Shown: positions 1 through 6,368 of the stretch, piece by piece
Position numbering within the stretch: position 1 is the stretch's first letter
Layout of the letters: every line of letters begins with the position of its first letter
Source of the DNA: Kiloniellaceae bacterium
Lineage (GTDB): Bacteria; Pseudomonadota; Alphaproteobacteria; Kiloniellales; Kiloniellaceae
Assembly: GCA_028280915.1 (NCBI GenBank)
Contig: JANQKX010000220.1
Span: forward strand, 1 to 8,354
Length of the DNA stretch: 8,354 bases
Reading direction: 5' to 3'
Translations under genes and position numbers: made by a program
Notes under the pieces: generated by a model
What the model was told of the DNA's origin: nothing
The model's input: only the letters and a program-made list of their open reading frames with translations
Database searches by the model: none

Positions 1-960
1 ATGCTGGCCCTGCCGGCCATGCTGAAGGCGGGCTATGAGACCCGCTTCGCGTCGGGGGTAATCTGCGCCGGCGGGTGTCTGGGGATTCTGATCCCGCCCA
101 GCATCATGCTGATCGTCTATGCCGCCATTGCCGAGTTGTCGCCCTTGCGCCTTTATGCCGCCGCCATCTTCCCGGGCTTCATCCTGGCCGGCCTCTACAT
201 GGTTTACGTGGTGGCGCGGGCGGCGCTCAACCCCAAGCTGGCGCCCAAGCCGAAAGAGGAAGAGGTGCCGCCGACCCTTCAGATCGTCCTTCAGGTTTTG
301 ACCTCGGTGGTGCCCTTGGCGGTGCTCATCATGGCAGTGTTGGGCTGTATCCTGCTCGGCCTGGCGACGCCCGCCGAGGCGGCCGGCGTGGGGGCCTTGG
401 GCGGTCTGTTCCTGGCGGTGTGTTACCGCTCCCTGACCTGGGAGCGGCTGAAGGAATCCGTCTTCTTGACCGCCAAGACCTCGGCCATGGTGTGCTGGCT
501 GTTCGTGGGTTCGTGGACCTTTGCCTCGGTGTTTTCCTATCTCGGCGGCCATGCGCTGATCGAGGAGTGGATTCTGGGGCTGGCCCTGGGCACGGTGGGC
601 TTTTTGATCCTGGCCCAGGCCATCATCTTTCTCCTGGGCTGGCCGCTGGAATGGACCGAGATCCTGATTATCTTCGTGCCGATCTTCCTGCCCATGCTGC
701 CCACCTTCGACGTGAACCCCTATTTCTTCGCCATGCTGGTGGCGCTGAACCTGCAAACGTCGTTCCTGACGCCGCCCATGGCCATGGCAGCTTATTACTT
801 AAAGGGGGTGGCACCACCCCATATCCAGTTGATCGACATCTTCCGGGGGATCATGCCCTATCTTTTGATCGTGCTGCTCTCCATGGTCCTGATGTATAAC
901 TATCCGGCCATCGCGTTGTGGCTGCCCGATTATTTCTTCGGCGAGCTGCCGCCCACCTAA
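1..960 (+). CDS. TRAP transporter large permease (DctM type), 5'-truncated by the window edge
   Basis: C-terminal 319 residues of the large membrane subunit of a tripartite ATP-independent periplasmic transporter. This subunit carries solute across the inner membrane using an ion gradient, with a periplasmic binding protein and a small membrane subunit (neither is in this window). Seen: almost wholly hydrophobic, with membrane segments near residues 18-42, 52-72, 97-121, 127-141, 160-180, 190-213, 219-235, 240-256 and 283-305. The family-typical ILIPPS loop is at 29-34, TPAEAAG at 123-129 and LTPPMA at 257-262. A charged loop at 76-90 fits the longer DctM variants (chloroaromatic/mannitol-type annotations). 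DctM proteins are usually 430 residues or more and the IPPS loop normally lies well inside, so over 100 residues are missing; the ATG at base 1 is most likely an internal Met. Substrate cannot be read from the sequence. The amidase that follows after 55 bases is a hint only. Confidence 0.93.
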   Translation: MLALPAMLKAGYETRFASGVICAGGCLGILIPPSIMLIVYAAIAELSPLRLYAAAIFPGFILAGLYMVYVVARAALNPKLAPKPKEEEVPPTLQIVLQVLTSVVPLAVLIMAVLGCILLGLATPAEAAGVGALGGLFLAVCYRSLTWERLKESVFLTAKTSAMVCWLFVGSWTFASVFSYLGGHALIEEWILGLALGTVGFLILAQAIIFLLGWPLEWTEILIIFVPIFLPMLPTFDVNPYFFAMLVALNLQTSFLTPPMAMAAYYLKGVAPPHIQLIDIFRGIMPYLLIVLLSMVLMYNYPAIALWLPDYFFGELPPT

Positions 961-1015
961 GGGATTTCAACACGGGGTATCGGGTCGAAAGGGGCATGAG
1001 GTTGAGAGGCTTTGT

Positions 1016-2383
1016 ATGACGGGATCGGAAAAAGGATCTCTTTACGGACTGGGGGTGTGCGAGGCGGTGGCGCGCCTGCGCGACGGGTCCCTATCCAGCC
1101 GGGATTTGACCGCCGCCTGCCTGGAGCGGATCAAGGCTTTCGATCCGGAGATCGAGGCCTGGGTCTTTCTCGACCCGGAACACGCCATGGCCCAGGCCGA
1201 GGCCTGCGACCGCTGGCGGCAAAAGGGCCATCCCGTCGGTCCGCTGCACGGCCTGCCCATCGCCGTGAAGGACATCATCGAGACCCGGGACATGCCCACC
1301 GAATACGGCTGCAGCCTCTATAAGGGAAACCGGTCGGGACAGGACGCCACGGTGGTGGCGAAGCTGCGGGCCGCAGGCGCGGTGATCCTGGGCAAAACCG
1401 TGACCACCGAGTTTGCCGTCTACCGCCCCAGTAAGACCAAGAACCCCCATGACCCCGGCCGCACGCCGGGCGGTTCTTCCAGCGGCTCGGCGGCGGCGGT
1501 GGCTTCCTTCATGGCGCCGGCGGCCTTGGGCACCCAGACCAACGGGTCGGTGATCCGGCCGGCGGCCTATTGCGGCGTTTATGGTTTTAAACCCAGTTTC
1601 GGCTCCATCTCCCGCGCCGGGGTGCTGGGCCTGTCCAGCTTTTTGGATCAAGTGGGCCTCATGGCCCGGTCGGTGGAAGACATTGCCGCGGTGGGCGATG
1701 TCCTCTGCGGGTACGACGCGCAAGACCCGGGCACCGCGCCGCCATCGGCGGGCCCGGATTTGCTCGCGCGTGCCCGGGAGGAAGCGCCGGTGCCGCCCAA
1801 GTTCGCCTTCGTGAAGACCGCTCAGTGGGCGGAGGCCGAACCCGTGACCCACGAGGCCTTCGAACAGATGGCCGCGTTTTTGGGCGACCGGATAACGGCC
1901 TTCGAGCTGCCCCGTGAGTTCGACGAGGGGGTGGAGGCCTTGCGCCGGGTGATGTGGGCGGATCTGGCCAAGAACCTGGCCAAGGACTACGATCGGGGCC
2001 GGGAGCAGTTGGATCCCCAGCTGTGCCATATGATCGAGGAAGGCGCCAAGATCACCGCGGTGGACTATAACCGCGCCCGCGACCTGCGGGGCGTCTTGCA
2101 GGCCCATTTGGATGAGATTTTCGACGCCTTCGACGGTCTCCTGACCCCCGCGACCGCCGGGGAGGCGCCGCTGGGTCTGGAAAGCACCGGTAGCCCGGCT
2201 TTTTGCAGTACCTGGACTTTCATCGGCGCGCCCGCGCTTTCCCTGCCTTTATTGCGGGGAGAGGCCGGCCTGCCCATCGGGGTGCAACTGGTGGGGCAGC
2301 GCGGAGACGACGGGCGCCTTCTGCGGTCGGCGAACTGGCTGGCAAAGCGCTTTGAGGAAACCTTGGACGAGGACGCCGCCTGA
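1016..2383 (+). CDS. Amidase (amidase signature family hydrolase)
   Basis: A 455-aa cytoplasmic hydrolase of the amidase signature family, which cleaves carboxylic amide bonds with a Ser-cisSer-Lys triad. Seen: IAVKD with Lys85, the Gly/Ser-rich signature from 152 (GGSSSGSAAAVA) with the predicted cis-Ser154, and TQTNGSVIRPA with the predicted nucleophile Ser178. The spacings of 69 (Lys to cis-Ser) and 24 (cis-Ser to nucleophile) match malonamidase E2 and the family in general. Length is normal and no signal peptide is visible. The nucleophile context differs from the TDTGGS of the GatA subunit of tRNA amidotransferase, and no gatB or gatC is adjacent, so a free-standing amidase is more likely than GatA. 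The start at 1016 has a purine-rich GAGAGG just upstream. It follows the transporter gene by 55 bases with no terminator between, suggesting co-transcription and action on an imported amide (inference). Substrate is unknown. Confidence 0.93.
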   Translation: MTGSEKGSLYGLGVCEAVARLRDGSLSSRDLTAACLERIKAFDPEIEAWVFLDPEHAMAQAEACDRWRQKGHPVGPLHGLPIAVKDIIETRDMPTEYGCSLYKGNRSGQDATVVAKLRAAGAVILGKTVTTEFAVYRPSKTKNPHDPGRTPGGSSSGSAAAVASFMAPAALGTQTNGSVIRPAAYCGVYGFKPSFGSISRAGVLGLSSFLDQVGLMARSVEDIAAVGDVLCGYDAQDPGTAPPSAGPDLLARAREEAPVPPKFAFVKTAQWAEAEPVTHEAFEQMAAFLGDRITAFELPREFDEGVEALRRVMWADLAKNLAKDYDRGREQLDPQLCHMIEEGAKITAVDYNRARDLRGVLQAHLDEIFDAFDGLLTPATAGEAPLGLESTGSPAFCSTWTFIGAPALSLPLLRGEAGLPIGVQLVGQRGDDGRLLRSANWLAKRFEETLDEDAA

Positions 2384-2416
2384 CCGGCAAGGCTGTGACG
2401 AAAAGGGAAAAGAAAG

Positions 2417-2590
2417 ATGGCAAGACTGGACAGCATCGTGGCGGCCATCGTCGGCATCGGGATTCTGGCGGCCTTTACCGTGGGGCTGGCCGCGTCCATC
2501 AACACCCTTCCCTTTTGGGTCATCGTGATTGTGGTTTTGCTGCTGGCCCTGAAGGAATTCTACGACGAGTGCCTGAAAAAGGGCGACTGA
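2417..2590 (+). CDS. Small two-helix membrane protein (57 aa), function unknown
   Basis: A short reading frame beginning MARLDSIVAAIVGIG and ending ECLKKGD, 57 residues. I do not recognise a named family. Two hydrophobic stretches (about residues 7-27 and 32-45) are separated by a short polar turn (SINTLPF), followed by a charged tail (KEFYDECLKKGD): a helical-hairpin inner-membrane protein. Support for it being real: a purine-rich ribosome-binding stretch (AAGGGAAAAG, about 2403-2412) at good distance from the ATG, a coherent membrane-protein composition, GC-rich third positions, and a start 33 bases after the amidase stop on the same strand. A longer frame at 2395-2601 overlaps it, but that reads as an incoherent Arg/Gly-rich shadow. 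It could be an accessory part of the transporter/amidase unit or an independent conserved small protein; nothing decides this. Confidence 0.72.
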   Translation: MARLDSIVAAIVGIGILAAFTVGLAASINTLPFWVIVIVVLLLALKEFYDECLKKGD

Positions 2591-2639
2591 GATTGCCCTA
2601 ATTCCGAGCCGCTGCCGCTCCCTTAACCGCTGCCCTCTT

Positions 2640-2653
2640 AGGGGCTTTCCCCT
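2640..2653. other. Small inverted repeat between convergent genes
   Basis: AGGGG-CTTT-CCCCT forms a 5-bp hairpin in the 62-base gap between the convergent small membrane-protein gene and argC, touching the last base of the argC stop codon. No T-run follows on either strand, so this is at best a weak bidirectional termination or 3'-end stability element. No better terminator is visible in the gap. Confidence 0.3.
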
Positions 2654-3585
2654 TACGCGTTTCCTAGGCCCAGCATGAGCTCCAGGCATTGCACGGCTTG
2701 ACCGGAAGCGCCCTTGCCCAGGTTGTCGAGCCGGGCGGTCAAAAGGCCTTGACCGGCGTCTTGGTTGGCAAAAACAAATAACTCCAGATGATTGGTGCCG
2801 TTCAGGGCATCGGGCCGCAGGAAAGCGCCCCGCTGCAAGGCGCTGGTGTCGTTGAGCGGGTGAACGGTGACGCAGGGCTGGCCGAAGTAGTGGGTTTCCA
2901 AGGCGGCGTGCAGTTCAGCAAAGCGCGCCCCTTCCTTGAGCCAGGCGCCGTGCAGGGGCACGGAAACCAGCATGCCTTGGTGGAAATCCCCCACGGCGGG
3001 GCAAAACAGCGGCTTGTGTTGCAACAGCCCGTGTTGCTGCATCTCCGGCAAATGCTTGTGGTTCAGGCCCAAGCCGTAGGCGCCGAAGGGCTCGCCTTGC
3101 CCGGATTCGAAGACCTCAATGAGCTGCCTGCCGCCGCCGCTATAACCCGACACCGCGTGAATGCTCAAACGGGCGTCGGCGGGCAGTAGTCCGGCGGCGA
3201 CCAGGGGGCGGATCAGGGCGATGAAGCCGGTGGGGTAGCAGCCCGGATTGGACACCCGCTTGCTCTCGGCAACGGCCTTGGCGTGATCGGCGGTCATCTC
3301 CGGAAAGCCGTAGGTCCAGCCCGGCGCCGTTCGGTGGGCCGTGCTGGCGTCGATCACCTTCACATCGGGATTGTCGATCAGGCCGACCGCTTCCCGCGCG
3401 GCGTCGTCGGGCAGGCAAAGCACCACCAGGTCGCAATCGTTGAGGCAGGCCTTGCGGGCCGCTGCGTCCTTGCGCCGATCCGGGTCGATCTCGATCACCC
3501 TCAGGTCGGGCCGGTTGGCCAAGCGGTCGCGCACCTCCAGCCCCGTGGTCCCGGCCGCGCCGTCGATGAAAATACGTTTGCTCAT
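2653..3585 (-). CDS. argC: N-acetyl-gamma-glutamyl-phosphate reductase, type 2
   Basis: NADPH-dependent cytoplasmic enzyme of arginine biosynthesis; it reduces N-acetyl-glutamyl-5-phosphate to the semialdehyde (third step). Seen: N-terminal Rossmann motif GAAGTTG at residues 9-15, VVLCLPDDAARE at 54-64, the DASTAHR loop at 79-85, the active-site cysteine Cys116 in SNPGCYPTG, the SGYSGGGR loop at 146-153, the likely catalytic His178 in HKHLPEM, and the conserved C-terminal block DNLGKGASGQAVQ at 287-299. At 310 aa it matches the shorter type 2 ArgC class rather than the roughly 340-aa class. The start at 3585 gives the MSKRIFIDGAAG beginning typical of the class; its ribosome-binding site is weak (AGG about 12 bases upstream). 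It is divergent from the protease gene and convergent with the amidase unit. No other arginine gene is nearby, so it appears to be transcribed alone. Confidence 0.95.
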   Translation of the reverse strand: MSKRIFIDGAAGTTGLEVRDRLANRPDLRVIEIDPDRRKDAAARKACLNDCDLVVLCLPDDAAREAVGLIDNPDVKVIDASTAHRTAPGWTYGFPEMTADHAKAVAESKRVSNPGCYPTGFIALIRPLVAAGLLPADARLSIHAVSGYSGGGRQLIEVFESGQGEPFGAYGLGLNHKHLPEMQQHGLLQHKPLFCPAVGDFHQGMLVSVPLHGAWLKEGARFAELHAALETHYFGQPCVTVHPLNDTSALQRGAFLRPDALNGTNHLELFVFANQDAGQGLLTARLDNLGKGASGQAVQCLELMLGLGNA

Positions 3586-3643
3586 GGCGCTTTGATACCT
3601 AATTTAAGATCGTCCGCAAAGAGGGAATCCGGTCCATTTTCGC

Positions 3644-3674
3644 CGATCCTTTTCGTATCCAAAAAGCTGGATCG
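3644..3674. repeat. Imperfect inverted repeat (hairpin candidate)
   Basis: CGATCC (3644-3649) is the reverse complement of GGATCG (3669-3674). Inside, TTTT (3650-3653) can pair with AAAA (3662-3665), leaving a GCT bulge and a loop of about 8 bases. It lies 59-89 bases upstream of the argC start, so it could be in the argC leader or be a protein-binding site. No T-run follows on either strand, so it is not a standard terminator. Confidence 0.35.
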
Positions 3675-3687
3675 ATTTTCCGGCATT

Positions 3688-3697
3688 TGTGATCACA
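3688..3697. promoter_or_regulatory. Palindrome TGTGATCACA, possible operator
   Basis: A perfect 10-bp palindrome in AT-rich flanks. Its TGTGA/TCACA halves resemble Crp-type half-sites but abut with no spacer, unlike the usual 6-base spacing, so a dimeric regulator of another family (for example GntR-like) would fit as well. It lies 103 bases from the argC start and 223 bases from the protease start. Functional role is inferred only from position and symmetry. Confidence 0.3.
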
Positions 3698-3768
3698 TTT
3701 TAAGGCATTGGATAGGCCTAAAATCTAACACACTGATAAAATTGAAGAAAATTCCCCAATAATGAATT

Positions 3769-3780
3769 TGCGCCGGCGCA
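3769..3780. promoter_or_regulatory. 12-bp perfect palindrome TGCGCCGGCGCA
   Basis: A GC-only core of 10 bp flanked by T/A, set inside AT-rich DNA about 140 bases upstream of the protease start. As DNA it is a good candidate operator; as RNA it would be a poor hairpin because it has no loop. Symmetry stops exactly at these bounds. GC-rich palindromes arise easily in GC-rich genomes, though the AT-rich surroundings make this one stand out. Confidence 0.3.
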
Positions 3781-3903
3781 TTACAAACAATTAATCCAGC
3801 GTCCAGGCTCGCGATAGGCGCAAAAGACTACCTTAAAAGTCGCGACGGGTGGCCTCTGAATTCGGGCGCCTCCCAAGCCCAGGATTGATATCCGAATGCC
3901 ACT

Positions 3904-3909
3904 AAGGAG
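3904..3909 (+). promoter_or_regulatory. Ribosome-binding site fixing the protease start
   Basis: AAGGAG lies 10 bases before the ATG at 3920. An in-frame ATG at 3896 lies upstream of this site and has no such motif before it, so 3920 is the better start. Confidence 0.8.
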
Positions 3910-3919
3910 TCCAAGAACA

Positions 3920-5455
3920 ATGAATTCACGCTTTGAAATTCAAGCGCCTACGGAAACGGCCCCCGCCGAAACGGTGGTGGGTGAGATTATTCCCCCGAAA
4001 AAAGTCAATAAAGTCGTCGCTTTGTCATTGTCGACCGCCCTGGTCGTCGCCAGCTCAAGCCTGGCCATGGCCCGCGAGACACCCGATTCTTTTGCTGATT
4101 TGGCTGAGGATGTGGCGCCTGCGGTGGTGAACATCTCCGTCGTGCAGGCGGCCAGCGCCCAGCCCCAATTCCAAATGCCGCGGAACCTGCCGGACTTTTT
4201 CGGCCAGACCCCGCCGGGTCAATCCCCTGAGTTCCAGATGCCCCAGGTCCCCGCGCCCCAGGCCCCGCGCAGCGTGCAGGGCGTCGGCTCGGGCTTCGTC
4301 ATCGACCCGGATGGCTATATCGTCACCAATCACCACGTCATCGACGGGGCGGTGGAAATCTCGGTGACCTTTACCGATGGCGATACCTTGCAAGCGGAAC
4401 TGATCGGCAGCGACGAGCGCACCGATCTGGCGCTGCTGAAGGTCGAGGCCGAGGAGGACCTGCCCTACGTGAGCTTCGGTGAGTCCGACGAGATCCGGCC
4501 CGGCGACTGGGTCATGGCCGTGGGCAATCCCTTTGGCCTGGGCGGTACCGTGACCGTGGGCATCCTCTCGGCCCGGGGCCGGGACCTGCAAGGGGGCTCC
4601 TTGGTGGACTACCTGCAGATCGACGCGCCCATCAACCGGGGCAACTCGGGCGGTCCCGCCTTCAACCAAGAGGGCGAGGTCATCGGCATCAACACGGCCA
4701 TCTTCTCGCCCAACGGCGGCTCTGTCGGTATCGGCTTTGCCATTCCCTCCGAGACCGCCGAGGACGTGATCGCCGAGCTGCGCGATAACGGCATGGTCGA
4801 GCGGGGCTGGCTGGGCGTGCGCATTCAGCCGGTGAACGACGACATGGCCGAGGGCTTTGGCATGGACGATGCCCGCGGCGCCCTGGTCGCCATGGTGGAG
4901 CCCAACAGCCCAGCCGAACGGGCCGGCTTGAAATCCGGTGACGTCATCCTGTCCTGGGACGGCCAAGAGGTGGACCGGGTGAAAGACTTGACCCGCTACG
5001 TGGCCGGCACGGATGTGGACCAATCGGTCGACGTCGTCATCTGGCGCAACAGCGCGGAGCAGACCATCGACGTGGTGACCGGTACCCTGCAGCCCGAGCA
5101 GACCGCTCAGGCCGTGCAGCCCGTGCCCAGCGACTCCGGCTTCAAGCCCACCATGTTGCCGGGCACCGGCGTGGGCTTGGCCGATTTGAACGATCCCATT
5201 CGGGCGCGTTTCAACATCGATCCCTCGGTGGCCGGCGTGGTCGTCGTCGAGGTGGCGCCCGACAGCACGGGCGAACGGGTGGGCCTGCGTCCCGGTGACG
5301 TGATCCAAAGCCTGTCGCTGGAGCCGGTGGAGTCGGTCAGTCAAGCCGTTGACACTTTTGAGAAAAACAAGGAAGAGGGCCAATCAGTTCTGCCCTTGTT
5401 GGTGGCGCGCGATGGAGGGGAGAGCTTCGTCTCTCTCCGTATTAAGGAGGCCTAA
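3920..5455 (+). CDS. Do/HtrA-family periplasmic serine endoprotease (DegP-like)
   Basis: A 511-aa envelope quality-control protease that degrades or chaperones misfolded exported proteins. Seen: a polar N-region of about 30 residues with KK, a hydrophobic core near 32-48 and a likely cleavage after AMA (residue 51), so a signal peptide with an unusually long N-region. A Gln/Pro-rich linker with two FQMP repeats occupies about 81-116. The trypsin-like domain follows with His139 (TNHHVID), Asp169 (RTDLALLKV) and Ser243 (NRGNSGGPA): a complete triad. Two PDZ domains follow, about 291-385 (RGWLGVRIQPV, SPAERAGLKSGDVIL) and 405-505 (GVGLADL, GLRPGDVIQS). Two PDZ domains fit DegP/DegQ/MucD rather than one-PDZ DegS; the exact orthologue is not decidable, so no symbol is given. 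A longer form starting at 3896 would lack a ribosome-binding site. A response regulator and kinase follow downstream, suggesting an envelope-stress context (inference). Confidence 0.95.
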   Translation: MNSRFEIQAPTETAPAETVVGEIIPPKKVNKVVALSLSTALVVASSSLAMARETPDSFADLAEDVAPAVVNISVVQAASAQPQFQMPRNLPDFFGQTPPGQSPEFQMPQVPAPQAPRSVQGVGSGFVIDPDGYIVTNHHVIDGAVEISVTFTDGDTLQAELIGSDERTDLALLKVEAEEDLPYVSFGESDEIRPGDWVMAVGNPFGLGGTVTVGILSARGRDLQGGSLVDYLQIDAPINRGNSGGPAFNQEGEVIGINTAIFSPNGGSVGIGFAIPSETAEDVIAELRDNGMVERGWLGVRIQPVNDDMAEGFGMDDARGALVAMVEPNSPAERAGLKSGDVILSWDGQEVDRVKDLTRYVAGTDVDQSVDVVIWRNSAEQTIDVVTGTLQPEQTAQAVQPVPSDSGFKPTMLPGTGVGLADLNDPIRARFNIDPSVAGVVVVEVAPDSTGERVGLRPGDVIQSLSLEPVESVSQAVDTFEKNKEEGQSVLPLLVARDGGESFVSLRIKEA

Positions 5456-5477
5456 GGCCCGGCCTCCCGGGGTCCGC

Positions 5478-5526
5478 GGCGGGCTTTAGCGCTTGGCAAA
5501 TCCCCCGTTTGCCCTTGCGGCCCGCC
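5478..5526 (+). repeat. Nested inverted repeats after the protease gene
   Basis: GGCGGGC (5478-5484) pairs with GCCCGCC (5520-5526), and inside it GGCAAA (5495-5500) pairs with TTTGCC (5508-5513) around a 7-base C-rich loop. No T-run follows. It could protect the 3' end of the protease mRNA or be incidental in GC-rich DNA. Confidence 0.3.
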
Positions 5527-5539
5527 CGGCCCCCCTGAT

Positions 5540-5578
5540 GGCCCCGCCGTTGAATTTTCGGCGGCGGGGCCTTAATTT
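5540..5578 (+). terminator. Rho-independent terminator after the protease gene
   Basis: The left arm at 5540-5552 pairs with the right arm at 5559-5571: ten consecutive Watson-Crick pairs, two G-U pairs and a closing G-C, around a 6-base loop AATTTT. It is followed by TTAATTT (5572-5578). The stem is very strong but the T-tract is interrupted, so termination may be incomplete. It lies 84 bases after the protease stop and only 36 bases before the response-regulator start. Confidence 0.75.
5550..5578 (+). promoter_or_regulatory. Candidate sigma70-type promoter overlapping the terminator
   Basis: TTGAAT (5550-5555) and TAATTT (5573-5578) are separated by exactly 17 bases. The -35 matches TTGACA at 4 of 6 positions. 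The -10 matches TATAAT at 3 of 6, including the most conserved first, second and last bases. Transcription would begin near 5585, giving a leader of about 30 bases that contains the regulator's ribosome-binding site. The -35 sits at the loop and the -10 in the T-tract of the hairpin. The match is modest and could be chance. Confidence 0.35.
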
Positions 5579-5601
5579 GAGGCATGGTCCTCTTTTTTGG
5601 G

Positions 5602-5607
5602 AAGGAG
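5602..5607 (+). promoter_or_regulatory. Ribosome-binding site fixing the response-regulator start
   Basis: AAGGAG ends 7 bases before the ATG at 5615. The frame stays open upstream to a TTG at 5597, but that codon lies before this site, and the extra six residues are absent from typical receiver domains. Confidence 0.85.
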
Positions 5608-5614
5608 AATCCAC

Positions 5615-6289
5615 ATGCGTGTTCTGGTTATCGAGGATGACAAGGAAACCGCTAGCTACATCGCCAAGGGCCTGACCGAAAGCGGCTACTTGGTGGATGT
5701 GGTCAACAACGGGCGTGATGGTCTGTTGCAAGCGGCCGCAGAAGACTACGACATCGCCGTCGTGGACCGCATGTTGCCAGGCCTCGACGGGGTCGCCGTG
5801 GTGGAAACGCTGCGCGGCACCGGTAAGGAAACCCCCGTTCTGTTCCTCAGTGCAAAGGGCCGGGTGGAGGACCGGGTGCGCGGGCTGAAGGCCGGCGGCG
5901 ATGATTACCTGGTCAAACCCTTCGCCTTTTCCGAACTCCTGGCCCGGATCGAGGCCCTGTTGCGGCGGCGCAGCGGCCCGGCGGTGGATACGGTCCTGCG
6001 GGCCGGCGATCTGGGGATGGGTCTCCTGGCGCGCCAGGTCTCCCGCGGGGATCAGAAAATCGACCTGCAGCCCCGCGAATTCCGTCTGCTGGAATACCTC
6101 ATGCGCCACGAAGGCCAGGTGGTGACCCGCACCATGCTGCTGGAAAACGTCTGGGACTATCATTTCGATCCCCAGACCAACGTGATTGACGTGCACATCA
6201 GCCGCCTGCGCCAGAAGGTGGACCGGGGCTTTGACAAGCCGCTCTTGCAGACCGTGCGGGGGATCGGGTACAGCTTGCGGGCCGCTTGA
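5615..6289 (+). CDS. OmpR-family response regulator
   Basis: A 224-aa DNA-binding response regulator, the output half of a two-component system. Seen: receiver domain (about 1-115) with acidic residues Asp8/Asp9, phospho-acceptor Asp51 (VVDRMLPGLDG), Ser79 (FLSAKG) and Lys101 (YLVKPF). The C-terminal winged helix (about 125-222) carries the family hallmarks LQPREFRLLEYL, VVTRTMLLENVW, NVIDVHISRLRQKV and TVRGIGYSL. All key residues are present and length is normal for the CusR/QseB-like branch of the family. The start follows AAGGAG and gives MRVLVIEDD. The histidine kinase at 7065 is the probable partner, with one unrelated gene between them. Transcription may come from the candidate promoter on the preceding terminator or from read-through of the protease gene. 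Target genes are unknown; the neighbouring protease is a reasonable guess. Confidence 0.95.
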   Translation: MRVLVIEDDKETASYIAKGLTESGYLVDVVNNGRDGLLQAAAEDYDIAVVDRMLPGLDGVAVVETLRGTGKETPVLFLSAKGRVEDRVRGLKAGGDDYLVKPFAFSELLARIEALLRRRSGPAVDTVLRAGDLGMGLLARQVSRGDQKIDLQPREFRLLEYLMRHEGQVVTRTMLLENVWDYHFDPQTNVIDVHISRLRQKVDRGFDKPLLQTVRGIGYSLRAA

Positions 6290-6317
6290 CCGGGCCGAGT
6301 CCATCTGGTGTCCCTCG

Positions 6318-6344
6318 GTCGCGGCGCGACGCTCACAGGTGTGA
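6318..6344. promoter_or_regulatory. Two adjacent inverted repeats between the regulator and the oxygenase-like gene
   Basis: GTCGCG-G-CGCGAC (6318-6330) is a 6-bp inverted repeat with a 1-base centre. It is followed by TCACA-GG-TGTGA (6333-6344), a 5-bp inverted repeat with a 2-base centre. GAGTC at 6297-6301 and GACTC at 6343-6347 could also close a larger stem around both. They occupy most of the 79-base gap before the next start codon and could be a protein-binding site or an mRNA structure affecting expression of the downstream genes. Confidence 0.3.
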
Positions 6345-6368
6345 CTCCGCTGGCTGAGAGGGTGCGAG

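Larger units (their letters stand above)
3586..3919. promoter_or_regulatory. AT-rich divergent intergenic region (argC / protease gene)
   Basis: These 334 bases hold no credible gene and are clearly more AT-rich than the flanking coding DNA, especially at 3600-3800. Because argC leaves to the left and the protease gene to the right, both promoters should lie here. I see no hexamer pair close to the sigma70 consensus at good spacing on either strand, nor a clear heat-shock or envelope-stress sigma site. The region contains three inverted repeats listed separately. A frame at 3283-3762 (+) runs into this gap but is antisense to argC and looks non-coding. Confidence 0.6.

Noticed and set aside
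75..899. 274-codon open frame on the plus strand inside the permease gene
   Set aside because: It is a shifted reading of the TRAP permease, giving an Arg/Gly/His-rich product, whereas the main frame is a coherent membrane protein.
1091..2107. 338-codon open frame on the minus strand
   Set aside because: It is antisense to the amidase, which has all three catalytic residues. The composition is Gly/His/Arg-rich and incoherent.
1016..2383. Amidase as GatA of the tRNA amidotransferase
   Set aside because: The nucleophile context is TQTNGSVIRPA rather than the GatA-like TDTGGS, and no gatB or gatC is adjacent.
3896..3919. Earlier ATG for the protease gene
   Set aside because: It lies upstream of the AAGGAG at 3904-3909 and would add eight residues with no ribosome-binding site of its own.
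4055..5383. 442-codon open frame on the minus strand
   Set aside because: It is fully antisense to the protease gene, whose catalytic triad and PDZ domains are clear. The predicted product is His/Gly/Asp-rich with no domain, as expected for an antisense shadow.
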